Of a stretch of DNA of 64,000 nt, positions 10,709 through 22,621 are shown piece after piece. Made by a program: the position numbers and the translations under genes. Under the pieces are notes generated by a model. It ran no database searches, was not told the DNA's origin, and saw nothing but the letters and a program-made list of their open reading frames with translations. The DNA is from Dendrophyllia cribrosa. Its lineage: Eukaryota > Cnidaria > Anthozoa > Scleractinia > Dendrophylliidae. The DNA lies in the NCBI GenBank assembly GCA_024195265.1, contig JAJLRJ010000006.1, positions 847,501 to 911,500 of the forward strand, given 5' to 3'. How positions within the stretch are numbered: the first letter of the stretch is position 1; the number at the start of each line of letters is the position of its first letter.

Positions 10709-13700
10709 GTTAGGCGATGGAGGAGCGTGTTCGGAGGTAGAGTTGATGAAGGCTGCGCGATGCGCTATAGGGCTGGCTGTGGGCTCCGAGTTGGTTGGTT
10801 CTTGAATCCTAAATGCACAAATGTATGTAAAAATTCACATTTTCTAGAGTCGCGTTTGTGTATAATATCTAGTTATCTGTCACATATAAATATGGCAGAT
10901 CTGGCGTCTGTATAATGCCTGCCAGTTGTAAAGCGTTTTACTTTTGACAGGCGTGCTCACGGCAACGGCAACAAACTGACAAACGTGAGAACGCGCGTTT
11001 AGTCTGTAACCCTGGGGCAAGAAGGCATCTCTCTTTCATCTGACACTAAATCAATTCGCAAACACTCGAGTAAACACATAAATCTTTTTCTTTCAAACAA
11101 ACATACCCGAAGCAGTAAAAGCCGCGCGTTTGGTACAAGTAAACTGAGTCCGCTCTGGTTTCAAATGTTGCAATTTTTCAGTTCAATTTCTTTTTCTAAG
11201 GCCATGGAAATATAATTAAAAAGTTGTCGTTAAGGCCTCCGACGACTGAATAATATTTTGACATTTTTATCGCCAGTAGTTTGCTGATGTTAGTTACAAA
11301 AGAGCGCGCACTTTAAGCGGAAACAAAGGTATTTTGTCTACCTGAAGGTGGTTTTAAATTGATTGCCATTTTGTTGCCCAGTATTGTGACAAAACAGGTT
11401 TTCGCGTCCGACGAGATCACGGAACGAACATTCGGTTACTAAGCTACAAGAAAGGAACAGAAACGACTGTTTTTCAAAACGTAAACATTATCATTTCATC
11501 TTTGAAAAACAGACACATTAAGTGGGATGACACTATCTTTGTTTAATTAATTCATCGAGAAAAATATGCAGTTATGATTTATACATACTTTATAATAGAA
11601 AGCGCGCCAAAATCTTGAAAACAAAAGGACTGAGGATGTATCTCGCTCAGCTCTCTATATTTCAGGACTATTTTCACGTTGTTGGGTTAGTCCCTGCAGT
11701 ATCTAGACTCTCTTTACCAGATGCGTACTTACTTATTTTAGGATTGTGGTACTCGACCCGATCGTTGTGTTTGATCAAGTTTATTTGTGAATGTTCCTTT
11801 GAGCGACCGCGTAGGTTAATTATCCTTGTACGAATTTACATTAAAAGTATCAAATATTTGTTCTACCTTTCCAAGCTTTCGACCGAGATCAAAGACTTTA
11901 AATATACAGTTTTGAAAGATACGTCATGTGAGCTTTTGTTTCTTGATTAAACCGGCTTGTCACAAATAAGATAACGAGACAACCAAACATTCAACTTACA
12001 TAACTGTCGCGATCCTGTGATTTCCCTTCTTACGTTTAGGTGCGAACATGTTCTTGAGTCCCTCTTTTGCGGTTAAGACGTGCTATGTTTATCAGATAAG
12101 TGAACACGCTTAACTTTAACTTTCGCTCGGTTTTTCGGGGGACCTTATCAGTGATTCCAAAAGAATTGCCGCTCAACCTCTGCTCTCATGAGTAAAAGAA
12201 AACAAGACGATCGCGACAAAATTTGTACTTATTTCTGAGTGATGACAAGCTCAGCTGAGCTGTTACGAGAAATATTTGTCAGCTTATTGGATCGGACAAT
12301 GAAATGAATCCGACTGACTTGAGCGAGCGACCCTTGGATGTGTGCTGCTAACCGGAACTACTCACATACCCCGAAGGGTTCATACTACAGATTTTAAAGT
12401 GCTCTTCTGGAAGAAACGATGTTTATTTTCCGATTTTTGTGCGATAACAATGTTTAGCGATTTATGATACTTCCTTACATGTTTCAGGTGCGTAATCTCC
12501 CTTGTTGACCTCGTATCGAGTTATTAAAGGGAAAAGTTGCCGGAATTTTCTAACAGAAACATTATCATCAAACTTTGCAAGGCTTGTCACGTTTTATTGA
12601 AATAACGGCTGTCCTTTCGCCCCGAAAACAGGCGATGTACTAAACTACTTTGCACGGCATAAAGTTATTTATTTTATTTTGCGGGGTAACAATTTAAAAT
12701 CAAGCTGCGATAAGAAAACCAATAGGATATTAAACAAAAATAGTAGTACCCCACACCAAGAAAATAATTCCACAATTACAAAATAAAATGGTCGCAACTT
12801 GCTGGTAAAAATCTGACTTTAATCCACATTAGGGCCGTATGAATAATTGCTGCTGCTTGCATCACTCCGAAATACCGATAAATTTAGATACAAAACGGAA
12901 AAGAGCGTTTCAAATTATTGCTATTCATGAACAGAAGTTACCATTTAAAGTTATTGTTTGTCGTGTTTTGAATGCTAAGGTCACGGACCTTTTAAATACA
13001 ATGTGATGAAATACGTAATCATAAAGAGCTGTGAATGATGAAAGCACTGCCTCTGTATCAGCTTGATTAGCCTTTTTGAAAACCGAAATAAATTCCTATA
13101 TGTGCCCACATCTTCTTTAATCCCTCGTTAATGGAAACATATATAATGAACGCCCCCCCCCTCGGAAATGTTCGAAAAATCTGTAAAAGGTACCAGAATC
13201 TAGTTTATTGGGCGTGGATTAACTGGATTTTTTTTATCCCTAAGAGGTACCAATTCAAAACAACATATGAACTGTCACTTAAACAATTTTTGTCGGTGGG
13301 TCATGAATAGGACAACAATAACAAACAGTTTACTGACAAACAGATCCTGCCTTTTTTTTTTTTTTCGGATCAGTACTCTAAAAGGTAGCGCGATAATTCT
13401 AACGGTGGTCAATTTAGATTTTAGCGCCCCAAGCGGTACTAATCTACAAATTTTGACCCCCAAAAGGTACGACGAGCACCCCTGTCATTTTTATGTGCGA
13501 GTCCTCCCTGGGATGAACGGCGGCTCCCTCTCTAGTAAGTCTATACGATATTACTCAAGAAATTTCTCGTTTTGGAATAGGCCACCTGGAAGTTTTTTCC
13601 TAAATTTGTAATTTCGGTTCGGACAGAAACTCTATCGATATGCCAAAATAAACACCTTAAAATTAGCAAGACCTTCAAATTTGAGCATCAAATTTTTATC

Positions 13701-14173
13701 GTAACACCGGGTTGTTGCAATGGTCTGCGTTGAATTTTTACGCGAGAAATTCTTTCCGGCCGACTGAGAATGAAGACATTGCGCATGCTCACAGTTTGAC
13801 CGCGGTTACCGGTAGAGGACCTTACGTACTTTTCTCGCTCGCCCGTTAAAGAAGAAGATCGTTTAGGAACTAAGCTGCACTTTAAGTAAGTAACTGAAAC
13901 AAAGACGAAGCAAACATTGGTTGTCAGAGTAATGAAATTGATTTCTGTGTCCTCAATACGTTTCTTGAGTTACACGGTCCTAGAACATTTTCATACGGAG
14001 ATGAAATTTTCTTCTTTTGCGTGTCTGCATAAAGTAAACATAACTTAAAAGAAAATAATTGGAAGTTAGAGTTATAAAAAAAAAATTATCGAATAACACG
14101 GAAAGGAAATTTCCAGTTTCAGTGAATTACCCAAAACTGACCTTGAAGGCAAAAATAACCTACGTTAGGAATT
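10709..14173. other. Upstream of the K+ channel gene, no gene recognised
   Basis: This stretch must hold the channel promoter and 5' UTR, but I see no clear TATA box at a fixed place. About 13140-13620 has a gtacc-rich repeated-looking stretch (gaggtaccaattc, aaaggtacgacgagcacc) of the kind scattered in coral genomes. The open frames across it are not protein-like. The rest is unannotated AT-rich DNA. Confidence 0.4.
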
Positions 14174-14393
14174 TCAGTTATAAGCTAATTTGAAAAAGTG
14201 TATTTTAAGAGCTGACTTAAAATCATGATCAAAATTGTCCTCAGCTCTGAGTTGGTTCGGTAAAGAGTTCCACAGAGTTGGCGCGGCCGCGATGAAAGTT
14301 CTGTCTCCTGTTGTCTTCCGTGTTCTTATGGCTGGAAGCGCAAGTAGACGTTCATTGTTGTATCTTAAATTATATTTCGATTGGACTTATTTG
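14174..14393 (-). pseudogene. LINE reverse transcriptase C-terminal fragment
   Basis: Read on the minus strand, about 70 codons give the conserved end of CR1/RTE-like LINE proteins: RTRKTTGDRTFIAAAPTLWN, then SLPNQLRAEDNFDHDFKSAL, ending FFKLAYN and a TGA stop at 14176-14174. The consensus feature is the xAPxLWNSLPxxLR motif followed by FKxxLK. The rest of the element is absent. The plus-strand open frame over the same bases is its shadow. Confidence 0.8.
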
Positions 14394-15344
14394 TATACTC
14401 AGTATTACTCAGTATACTTAGTAATACAGTAATTTGGTTTTATGCGATACTTGGCGCGATGAATACGATGAAAATGATGATGATGATGATGATGATTATA
14501 CGGTTATCATAGCTAAAAGGCGGCACTAGCTATTAAAAAAGTGAATAAACAAACAGTAGTGAATATACGATAAAAATGTATTAGGTAATTTATATAAAGC
14601 ATTTCTTTAAAATTCAAACATTTTATTTTGAGACTCTGGAACTTACTCCAGAACAAAGAAATTTGCATGTTTAATTACCATGGTTCTAAGGGCAAACATT
14701 TACAGTGTTAACACAATGAGTCACCTGCTTAAACTAATAAGAAGATTATATTTGTATTCGTGAGCTAAAATGCTGCAGCGTTACTCTGATCACGAAAACA
14801 GTCCAGACAGGAAAACAGTCCAAATATGAAATCATAAACAGTTTAAATTTGAACTTGTTTTTTAGTTTGGTAAATTCACAAAAATGGAAATGTTTTTCAG
14901 TAACTGTTTTCAGATTTTAAAACAAAAGTAAACAAACAGCTTCGATGTATTGCGACCGATATGACGCGCCTCTCGCATAAAAAGAAACAAGAAAAAATGA
15001 TGTGTTATTTTTTCTTGAAAGATATTAACAAATTACACTGAAAAACAATCATGAATATTATTAGGCAGTTAAACGGAAACTAACCTTGTGCGAAGATTGT
15101 TTCAGGTAGTAATAAAGACAACACGAAGAAAAGCTACCAGCACCATCGAACTTGTTAAGTCAGCCGGAGTTCTAGACACTGCTGTCTCGCACTGGCCCAT
15201 CAATCAGTGGGCGCTTGTCGTTTAATTAAAAACCAAACATTTTCAGAGGATCATGGGGAGCGAGGCGCGTGGGGAAAGACGGGAAAGGGAGCGAAGGCGA
15301 TTTTTCTCCTTTCCATCATCCCCCGCAAACAGCCTTGCTTGATT

Positions 15345-15415
15345 AGTTATTTCCAATAACTAATTATCAATAACTAATTATTTCCAATAACTAATAGTTA
15401 TTTCCAATAAATAAA
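15345..15415. repeat. Short tandem repeat of tttccaataactaat
   Basis: Three to four imperfect copies of a 20-25 bp AT-rich unit. Confidence 0.7.
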
Positions 15416-17130
15416 CCGGCGCCTGTTACGCAGGCTAATGGCATGGTTTCATTTTGGACCGACGATTCCAACCGATCAATGCAATCTCTTTTACCGTATT
15501 TCTAGTGTGGACATACCATTCCAATCGATATTCAATGAAACGATATTCGTTATCCGACATCCGATATTCGATATTCGATTAACATCAATCGATTTTCCCG
15601 GAATTTCGAAACCGATACGTGTCTGTCATTCACTTGTAACTTGCAACTTCGTAACTCCCAGATTAAGCCATGAGGACGAGATAACCTTACCAAGATAAGG
15701 TTATGTATTTTTTGATATAATTATTTATTTTTGTATCTCACTTGACTATGCTAGCGATCAGTCAACTGAATTATCTGCATGAAGGATTTTTAAAATTTTT
15801 TAAAATGTTCGTTAAGTTATGCATTTTTGAAAGATTTCAAGAGTAGCTGTTTTGTCGGTGCTTTAATAGGTAAGAGCTTTCAGAATGCATAGCCTTACCA
15901 AATGCTGTCGTCTATTCCACTTTCACTTAGCTGTTTAGCTTGACTGGCTTGTATCCTGCACTATCCCGCTCCCGAATGCCAAGACCGACTCAACTGTGTG
16001 AACAATCAGTGCCTCTGAGAAAAGGTACTAAAAGCGCAAGCCATCAATCACCCCTCCCTCAAAGAAGGAAATAAAAACACTCCTTTTAATGGCAGTATCG
16101 AAACGGAATAGGCGGGAACACCCCATTGTTAGGGATGACAATAAAGTAATAAACTTTTTAATTAAAAATTAGTTGTTTAGGTCGGATCGGCTTAACCCAG
16201 GACAATGGTGTAGCAGACCTAGTATGGCCGACAGTTTCGAAAACTTACTCATTGTTTAATTATCTCTTTTGCAATATCTAAATTTTAAAGTCCTCTGCTA
16301 TTTTGAAGTAAGACCGAAAACAAAACAACCCTTTTGCGGAAGAATGGAGGAAAAGTCTCCCGGTCCTCTTATTTCAACGTTTTGAACAAACTAACTTCTT
16401 ACCGATTATAGAGTTCACAATTCATGTCAAAGTGAACGCACTGTTCTATTAATCTCAATCGGAAATACCTTAATCCTTCTATTAACCTTACCTTGCCTTC
16501 ACACGGTACGATCTCTTCGTAATGCAGTGACTATCTCCCATGTCAACCTTTTCAGGGCGACACAGAAAACACCAGATTCAGACAACATGCACGGGGCTGT
16601 TGAGCCATTTCGTTTAGCAAAAAAATCTGAAATGGAATGCCGACGCAACGTCACCTTTTCAATCCTTGTCGAAGTAATTAAAATCTGATTTCTTATCAAA
16701 CTATATTAAGTTCAAGTCGACTGCACATGGAGTCAATGTGACCAGTGTTAAAAAACAGATGTACAGTTTATAACAAAACTTGTTTCCGTGAATTTCTCGA
16801 AATAATACGATTTTCCTTATAGATCTATTCACCATTCTTTAGTCGTTTCTGTTTTTTTTAATGCTGCGTTTTGTTTGTGTGCTGTAATAATAACTTTATT
16901 ATATGTTAATCGTTCTTGGCAATTAGAAGCGATTCGCTGAACTCTGCTAAAACAACAAGATCACATGTAAAGACAATAGACGAAAGACATTCTCTCTTTT
17001 TTTTTTTTTTTCTTCTAAAATCACCACTTTAAATACTGTTGAACTAAACTGCTTTGATTTTGCTTATATTTGGATTTAAGTACAAAAACACAAACTAAAC
17101 CACTACCTCACAGTCAGTGTAGGTTTATAG

Positions 17131-17230
17131 AACTTAAGTTCTTCAAACAGACACATATGACTAAGTAAAGAAAACAGTCTTAGAATGTTTCGTCCTAATT
17201 AAACATATGTGTCTATAATTAATTTAAGTT
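17131..17230. repeat. Imperfect hairpin
   Basis: aacttaagtt and cagacacatatg at the left are mirrored by catatgtgtcta and aatttaagtt at the right, giving two paired blocks about 50 bp apart. It may be a small MITE remnant. Confidence 0.45.
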
Positions 17231-17259
17231 TTGCGATAATTGCTTATCTGTGTTTGCAG

Positions 17260-19090
17260 GAATTTTTCTTGTGTTTATACGATTTTGAAACATTCAGCTA
17301 TCGTTAAGGCGAGGCTCTACCTGAATTTTAATGAAATTTTAAGAGGTTTTAAGAAGGGATAGGAGAAAGAAAATGATTTTTGGAACACCAACAGACAGTT
17401 GATACCCACGTAAGAGCACCCCAGGTTGCTAGTGGACTAACCTGGTGTCCGTCTATTAATTATTAACTACAAATTCTAATTTTAAAACTTCACTAAATCT
17501 TCAATATTTCTTATTTCTCTAAATTTTACCAATCCTTTGAGAAAAACTATTTCCTCCCCCAAATACCCAAAAATCACCCAAACATTTACAAAACATCCCA
17601 CAACATAGACCAGTCATGTAATGAGCGAAGGGTTTTTGGATTGCTTGAAACGTGAACGAGATATTTCCATTAAAGCCATGTTAAAGTGGCGGAAAAATGG
17701 CATTCAGGTAGACCCCCGCCTTAAGTATAACTGAGTAGTAGCGTTCTTTAGTCATACGTGATATACAAAAAACAGCCCCCCCCCCCCCCCCAAAAAAAAA
17801 AAGCTCAAACGTCAAGGTCAAAGAATTAATATTTTTTGTGGACTGAGATAATGGCCCGGTCGATCTGTTTCTAATTGTAACCATTCGATGCTAAATTCTG
17901 TCGCGGTCCCAAAGGTTTAGGGTGTGGTGGGGTCAGGGTGGGGTGTCCCTGTTAATGGGACAAAATGGAGAAGGGAGAGGAAACACACAGGCTGGCAGCC
18001 GCCAGTAGCCCCAAAATAAAATAAAAATTACCCCTGGGCCTTTGAAATGGTCCATTTTATTGCGCTGTTCATTTTTATCGTATTTATTACTAAGTAAAGG
18101 GCAGTGTCGCGGGGAACAAATCATGGTTTGTTCTAGCCCATTCTGGAATAAACGCGGTGAGCGACATGATAAAAGTTAGACTAGCTCTTTCAAAGTTGTA
18201 ATTCATTCAGACACCGGCAGTCCGTCTGTGATTGTAGATACACTCATCGATAGTTTTGTTACACTTGCATGGGTGTTTTTTTACTAAACTGGGACCATTA
18301 AGTTATGGTTTCTGTTAATACAAAAACAATTTTTTGAGTTTTGAAATGACAGCAAATCCCCGTGAGACTGCCCCTTTAAGCACTGGCTAGCAAGTAAAAT
18401 AGGTTTTGGAGGAGAAATTGAGGTGTCCAGATGTGGTTAAAAAAATATATACTTTTTTGCCCTTTAATGACTGCTCTCATAGAGGATCTCTGGTATGCAC
18501 AACCAGACATTTTTAATTTTTTAGGAGCCCAGGAATATATTCCCATGATTTTGAATGAATTAAAAGCAGATCCATGCAGGATAAAGTCCATTGCAGCCGA
18601 GTTTTCTTTGAAATGTTGTAATGACAAAGGATTGCCATTTTCAGAATTTTGTAAGATGTAAAGCCCCGGCTACACGTTCTAACATTGTTATATAACGTTT
18701 TTTGGTTCAACAATGTTAGTGTAGCCGGCATGTTAGATGACGTTTGTCAAACATTTCTTGTTGAAAGAAATGTTTGATCGAAATGAAAACATTCTTCTAA
18801 CAAAAAATGTCAGACAAACATCATCTAACATGCCGGCTACACGTTCTAACATTGTTGAACCAAGCAATGTTATATCACAATGTTAGAACGTGTAGTCGCG
18901 CTCCAAAACAGGCAAAAATTCTAGCTAATTCTTTAGTTGTTTTTGGTTAGGTTGCTTGTTTGCCAATCAGCTTCTTCTAAGATAAACAGTTTATTAATTT
19001 TCAAAGGGGGGAAACATTGCTTTTATTTTAATTTCAGCCAAAGAACTAGAAGGATGGAAGTGCTCCATTGGCACGCCTGCGGTGTTATAG
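17260..19090 (+). CDS. Unrecognised gene, candidate last three exons
   Basis: I do not recognise this protein. Three exon-like blocks join in phase. 17260-17302 has acceptor tgtttgcag, reads EFFLCLYDFETFSY and uses a weak donor GTTAAG. 18483-18650 has acceptor ctctcatag, reads DLWYAQPDIFNFLGAQEYIP and then MILNELKADPCRIKSIAAEF, with donor GTAAGA. 19038-19090 has acceptor tttcag and reads KELEGWKCSIGTPAVL before TAG. The middle exon is the most protein-like. The phase agreement (0-1, 1-1, 1-end) and the clean stop support a real 3' gene end. Earlier exons were not found. The intron between the last two exons holds a foldback MITE. An alternative is a chance open frame or a pseudogene fragment. 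Confidence 0.35.
18663..18903. mobile_element. Nested palindromic foldback MITE
   Basis: About 240 bp that fold completely. The outer arms carry cggctacacgttctaacatt at the left and the inverse aatgttagaacgtgtagtcg at the right. A second pair of arms carries atgttagatgacgtttgtc against gacaaacatcatctaacat, and the centre is a hairpin aaacatttctt/aagaaatgttt. No coding capacity. It lies in a candidate intron. Confidence 0.85.
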
Positions 19091-21477
19091 TTCAAAATTA
19101 CAGCGGTACCTTACGTTGCAGTTACCAGTCTCTCTCGTGTTGCAGCAAAAACACCTGAAATCGCGCCATAGAAAATCTGTATATACGGCTTTTATGCTTT
19201 GCATATCCGTTGAATATTATGCCATAACCCTTCATGTGGAAAGCGGACAAAACTGTATTCTTTACAAAGAATTGCAGAGTCACTAGGAGCCAATATTACC
19301 GCATTGCGTGCAAACGCTCAAACTCGGACTGAAAGAAATTTCAAGCGATGCGCACCAGCTGACAGTTACAATAGGCGAAACGTGAAGTACTGTACACTGG
19401 TGTTTTGTCCTGAAAATGTGGCCGTGGAATTCTTCAAATCGCTCTCCAGAATTCAAGGTAAGATGAAAACGCAAGATCAAGCGAAAGAAAAGAAATAAGT
19501 TTAGGGTTAAAGAAAGTTTGATACACGCCAGCTAATCGCCAATGATGATAACAGTGTTCGAGAACATTTAATACATGTAAGCTTATATCTCAAGCTGTAG
19601 TCTCTTTGCTTTTTATTTTAATTTGTCCGATACCTGGCTAAAAGAAACTTCTGTGTTTCAAGTATATAGTATACTTTGAAAATGTTGTGTTTAGTTTAAT
19701 GCAATTTGTGCGCCGAATTTGATCGACGGATCGTTCGTTTGTTTGTTTAAGCGCTTAAAATTGCTTTCAGCTCTACAAACAGCTGACCGGCGTATTTTAT
19801 CATAATGTTTTGTTAGTGATGTTTATTGGTTGTGTTATGATTAAACAGTAAATTGGAGCGGTTAGCATAATATTTCTTGTTGTTCGCGCTAAATCAACAG
19901 ACTTTTATTCCACAAGTTTGCAATGAGTTGTTTCTTGAATTTCATTTCCTCGATCCTTTTACAGCAAAAGTGAATAAGTTAAGCTTATATTCTTTCATTT
20001 CTTTCTTTTACAGCAAAAGTGAATATATTCATTTGTAATTTGTCAAATGAATGTAAATAAAGGCTCCTTTCGAAATATTAAAACTTAACATGACAGTAAG
20101 GCCTACATGTAGAGAAAGTTCACAAAAAACTGTCCTCGAGTCCTTACTATTAAAGTTGAATGTTAAAAAATTAAAACGACCCTATTCTACATACAGTGTA
20201 TGTAGTATATATCTTGGGGACACTGCCTGGGGGGGGGGGGGTGGGGGGTGGGGGGGGGGGGTAGTTCTTAGATTAGGTCATGATAAAGGGCTGGTGCTCA
20301 AAATGTCAACCTTCTTTATGGTGGCCAATTTACCTTATCAACTCAACTCAACTTAACACAGCACCACACTTTCTTTTGAAACTTACCCCTTTTCCCATTA
20401 TATTCCATCCAGTTGTGAAAATGCTACCCCATCTAGCGGCACATCTTCTTTAGACCGTTACTAGGAAGTACCCCAGAGGACTGTGGTACTTTACCAAATG
20501 AAACATAATATTGCTATATTCTGTTTTGTAAACTTAATTCAGCAATTAAAATTGATTGTAGACTGTACATTGTAAATCTTCCAGCCTATTCAGCTGCCAT
20601 AAAATTCGTTGAGAGTAATTAATTCTTGTTTGAATATAAATGGTAGCTCTCGTTATAATTATTTAAAGAGAACAATAAAAATTTTCTGGCAGCTGCCTCG
20701 TGTCACTTTATTAGTTTATAAACAAAGAAAAATCGATAACTGTAAGGTGGACTCTAATTCTTAATTTTCTCACTAAAAAACTGCCATTTACAGTTATGAA
20801 ACAAACTTGTTATTTTATGTTTTTTTTTTGGTTGAGTGGTGTTGATATTCATTTTTTTTTGGCAAGATTAATGTATTTTCATTAAGACAGTAGGTGAGAA
20901 AATTTTATATAAATTTTTCTTTGGCCTTATCATTAATTATTGTAAGTTTTTAGCAAGTCAGCAGATTGAATGAGATTTTGTGATGGTTGGTTGAATGAGG
21001 AGTGATAAATTAAATTTTTGCTTTTCATGTAAACCTGTAACCCCTTTTTACCCAGTATGTACCCAATAACAAACCTGACATACTAACAATTAAATTTTGA
21101 AAAATTTTGGCCAAACAGAAACATCCTCTTTGCAGCTGGCCAAAAAACACCCTGAAATTTATAAGAGTTGTACCTTTCAAAATTTTGCATCACTATACAA
21201 ACAACAGTATATGTTGGTGACGCACAATCTAAAACTCAGAAAATCTCCATTTTTCTTGCAGATACATGTATGGTGTTATGGAAATAGCTTTTTCCTGCAT
21301 TATACCCTTCAATGCAAAATTTGTGTACCACCAGTACAAATAAAAATCCTAAAATAATAATAATTTTATTATGAAGCTCAAAATTAAACTTTTCCTTGCT
21401 GAATGCTGACATTCGTTTTGTTCTTAACAACTGTTATAAGACGTCTTTTGTGGTTCAATTTTTTCTTTGTTTGAACA

Positions 21478-21573
21478 TTTTTAAACCAGTTTAATTTTTG
21501 TTTTTCTTCGTCTCAGTTTCATTGTCATGATCTGAGACAGAGGAAAATAAAATAAAACTGGTTTGAAATTTTC
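21478..21573. repeat. Hairpin element, about 95 bp
   Basis: aaaccagttt at the left and aaactggttt at the right are inverted, as are cgtctcag and ctgagaca near the centre. It is probably a small MITE. Confidence 0.65.
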
Positions 21574-21753
21574 AAACCAAAAACATTTTGCTGTTTCTAC
21601 TGTATACTCACTGGTTTCAAACTGATAGAAAATATCCCTGAAATAGAATAAAGTTCACAGAGATTTTTTAGTCTAAAATTTTGTTATCGATGCACTTAAT
21701 TACTAATATATGTGGTACAATTCAGAGGTATTCATGCTCTGTATTTCAAATCA

Positions 21754-21840
21754 TCCTTGTGCTACATGCTTAGCTGATTTGAAATTACTTGCCCAATTAC
21801 TCGAGCGTAACTTGACTCGACTGAGCATGTAACACAAGGA
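21754..21840. repeat. Hairpin element, 87 bp
   Basis: Terminal inverted repeats tccttgtgctacatgc and gcatgtaacacaagga (15 of 16 bases match). Confidence 0.75.
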
Positions 21841-22028
21841 CAATATGAAAGTTATTGAATAAACACAATATACACTCAAGTAATGCTCTTTACACTGTAC
21901 ATGCTTTTGGTTATTGAAGATTCTCTATCACTCAGACACTCAATAAAATATATTTATATTTTTGTTTTTGTTTGCAGTATGCATCAGATAACTCCAAGTA
22001 CCATCCACATCCTCATCTTGGGTTCCAA

Positions 22029-22586
22029 ATGCCACAGCGTATGATGTATCTGATGGTGGGATGCCTGTGCTTTGGTGTGCTATTGATCTTAATAAACATC
22101 TATCAGCTAAGCAGCTTAAATGCTGGTATGACTGTGGGTGACCCAGACTTTGGAAGCTCAAGAAGGCCTATTGTTTGGATCAATGGCAAAAAAGTAGGAA
22201 GAAATTGCACTCAATGTGATGTACCTGTACCCTCCTTGTATCTGACATATGTCACATTAATTAAGACTCTATTGACATCTATAGATAGATAGATAGTTTA
22301 TTTATATAAAAACGTTGCAGCCAATAGGCTGAATTATGTCCTATAATGTTTACAATAATAAAACAATGATAAACTATAATAATAATAACAATAATATTTA
22401 CAATTAAAAACTTATCACTGGTTAAAATTCACAAAATCTATCACTGGCTATGACATCATTACTAGCTTTAAACAACTTACAGTTGTAGAATAAAACACTT
22501 TTAGTACTTACAGCTGTAAAGTAAATTTTCCAGGGCCACGAGTTCATCAGTTTACTGTCGAGTGTTTCCCTCATGAAATAAAGTTG

Positions 22587-22621
<35 letters not shown>

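Larger units (their letters stand above)
14394..17259. other. Intergenic, mostly featureless
   Basis: Contains a GATGAT run near 14470-14495, a short repeat of ccaataactaat units (about 15345-15415), a cluster of cgatattc-like repeats (15520-15600) and a weak hairpin at 17131-17230. I see no exon I can defend. Confidence 0.4.
19091..21977. other. Between unknown gene and TTLL gene; possible 5' UTR exon
   Basis: A strong donor-like site (attcaag/gtaaga) at 19457/19458 and the acceptor at 21976-21977 suggest a non-coding first exon of the TTLL gene ending at 19457. Joining it to the next exon gives stops, so it would be untranslated. The rest holds a poly-G tract (about 20229-20262), two small hairpin elements (21478-21573 and 21754-21840) and AT-rich DNA. 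Confidence 0.35.

Noticed and set aside
11615..11950. 111-codon plus-strand frame upstream of the K+ channel
   Set aside because: Low-complexity hydrophobic and basic mix without a domain, and no sign of exon borders.
13267..13611. 114-codon plus-strand frame
   Set aside because: It runs over a poly-T tract and a gtacc-type repetitive segment, so it is a chance frame in a repeat.
14235..14432. Plus-strand frame beginning MSSALSWFGKEF
   Set aside because: It is the shadow of the LINE RT C-terminus on the minus strand (14393-14174).
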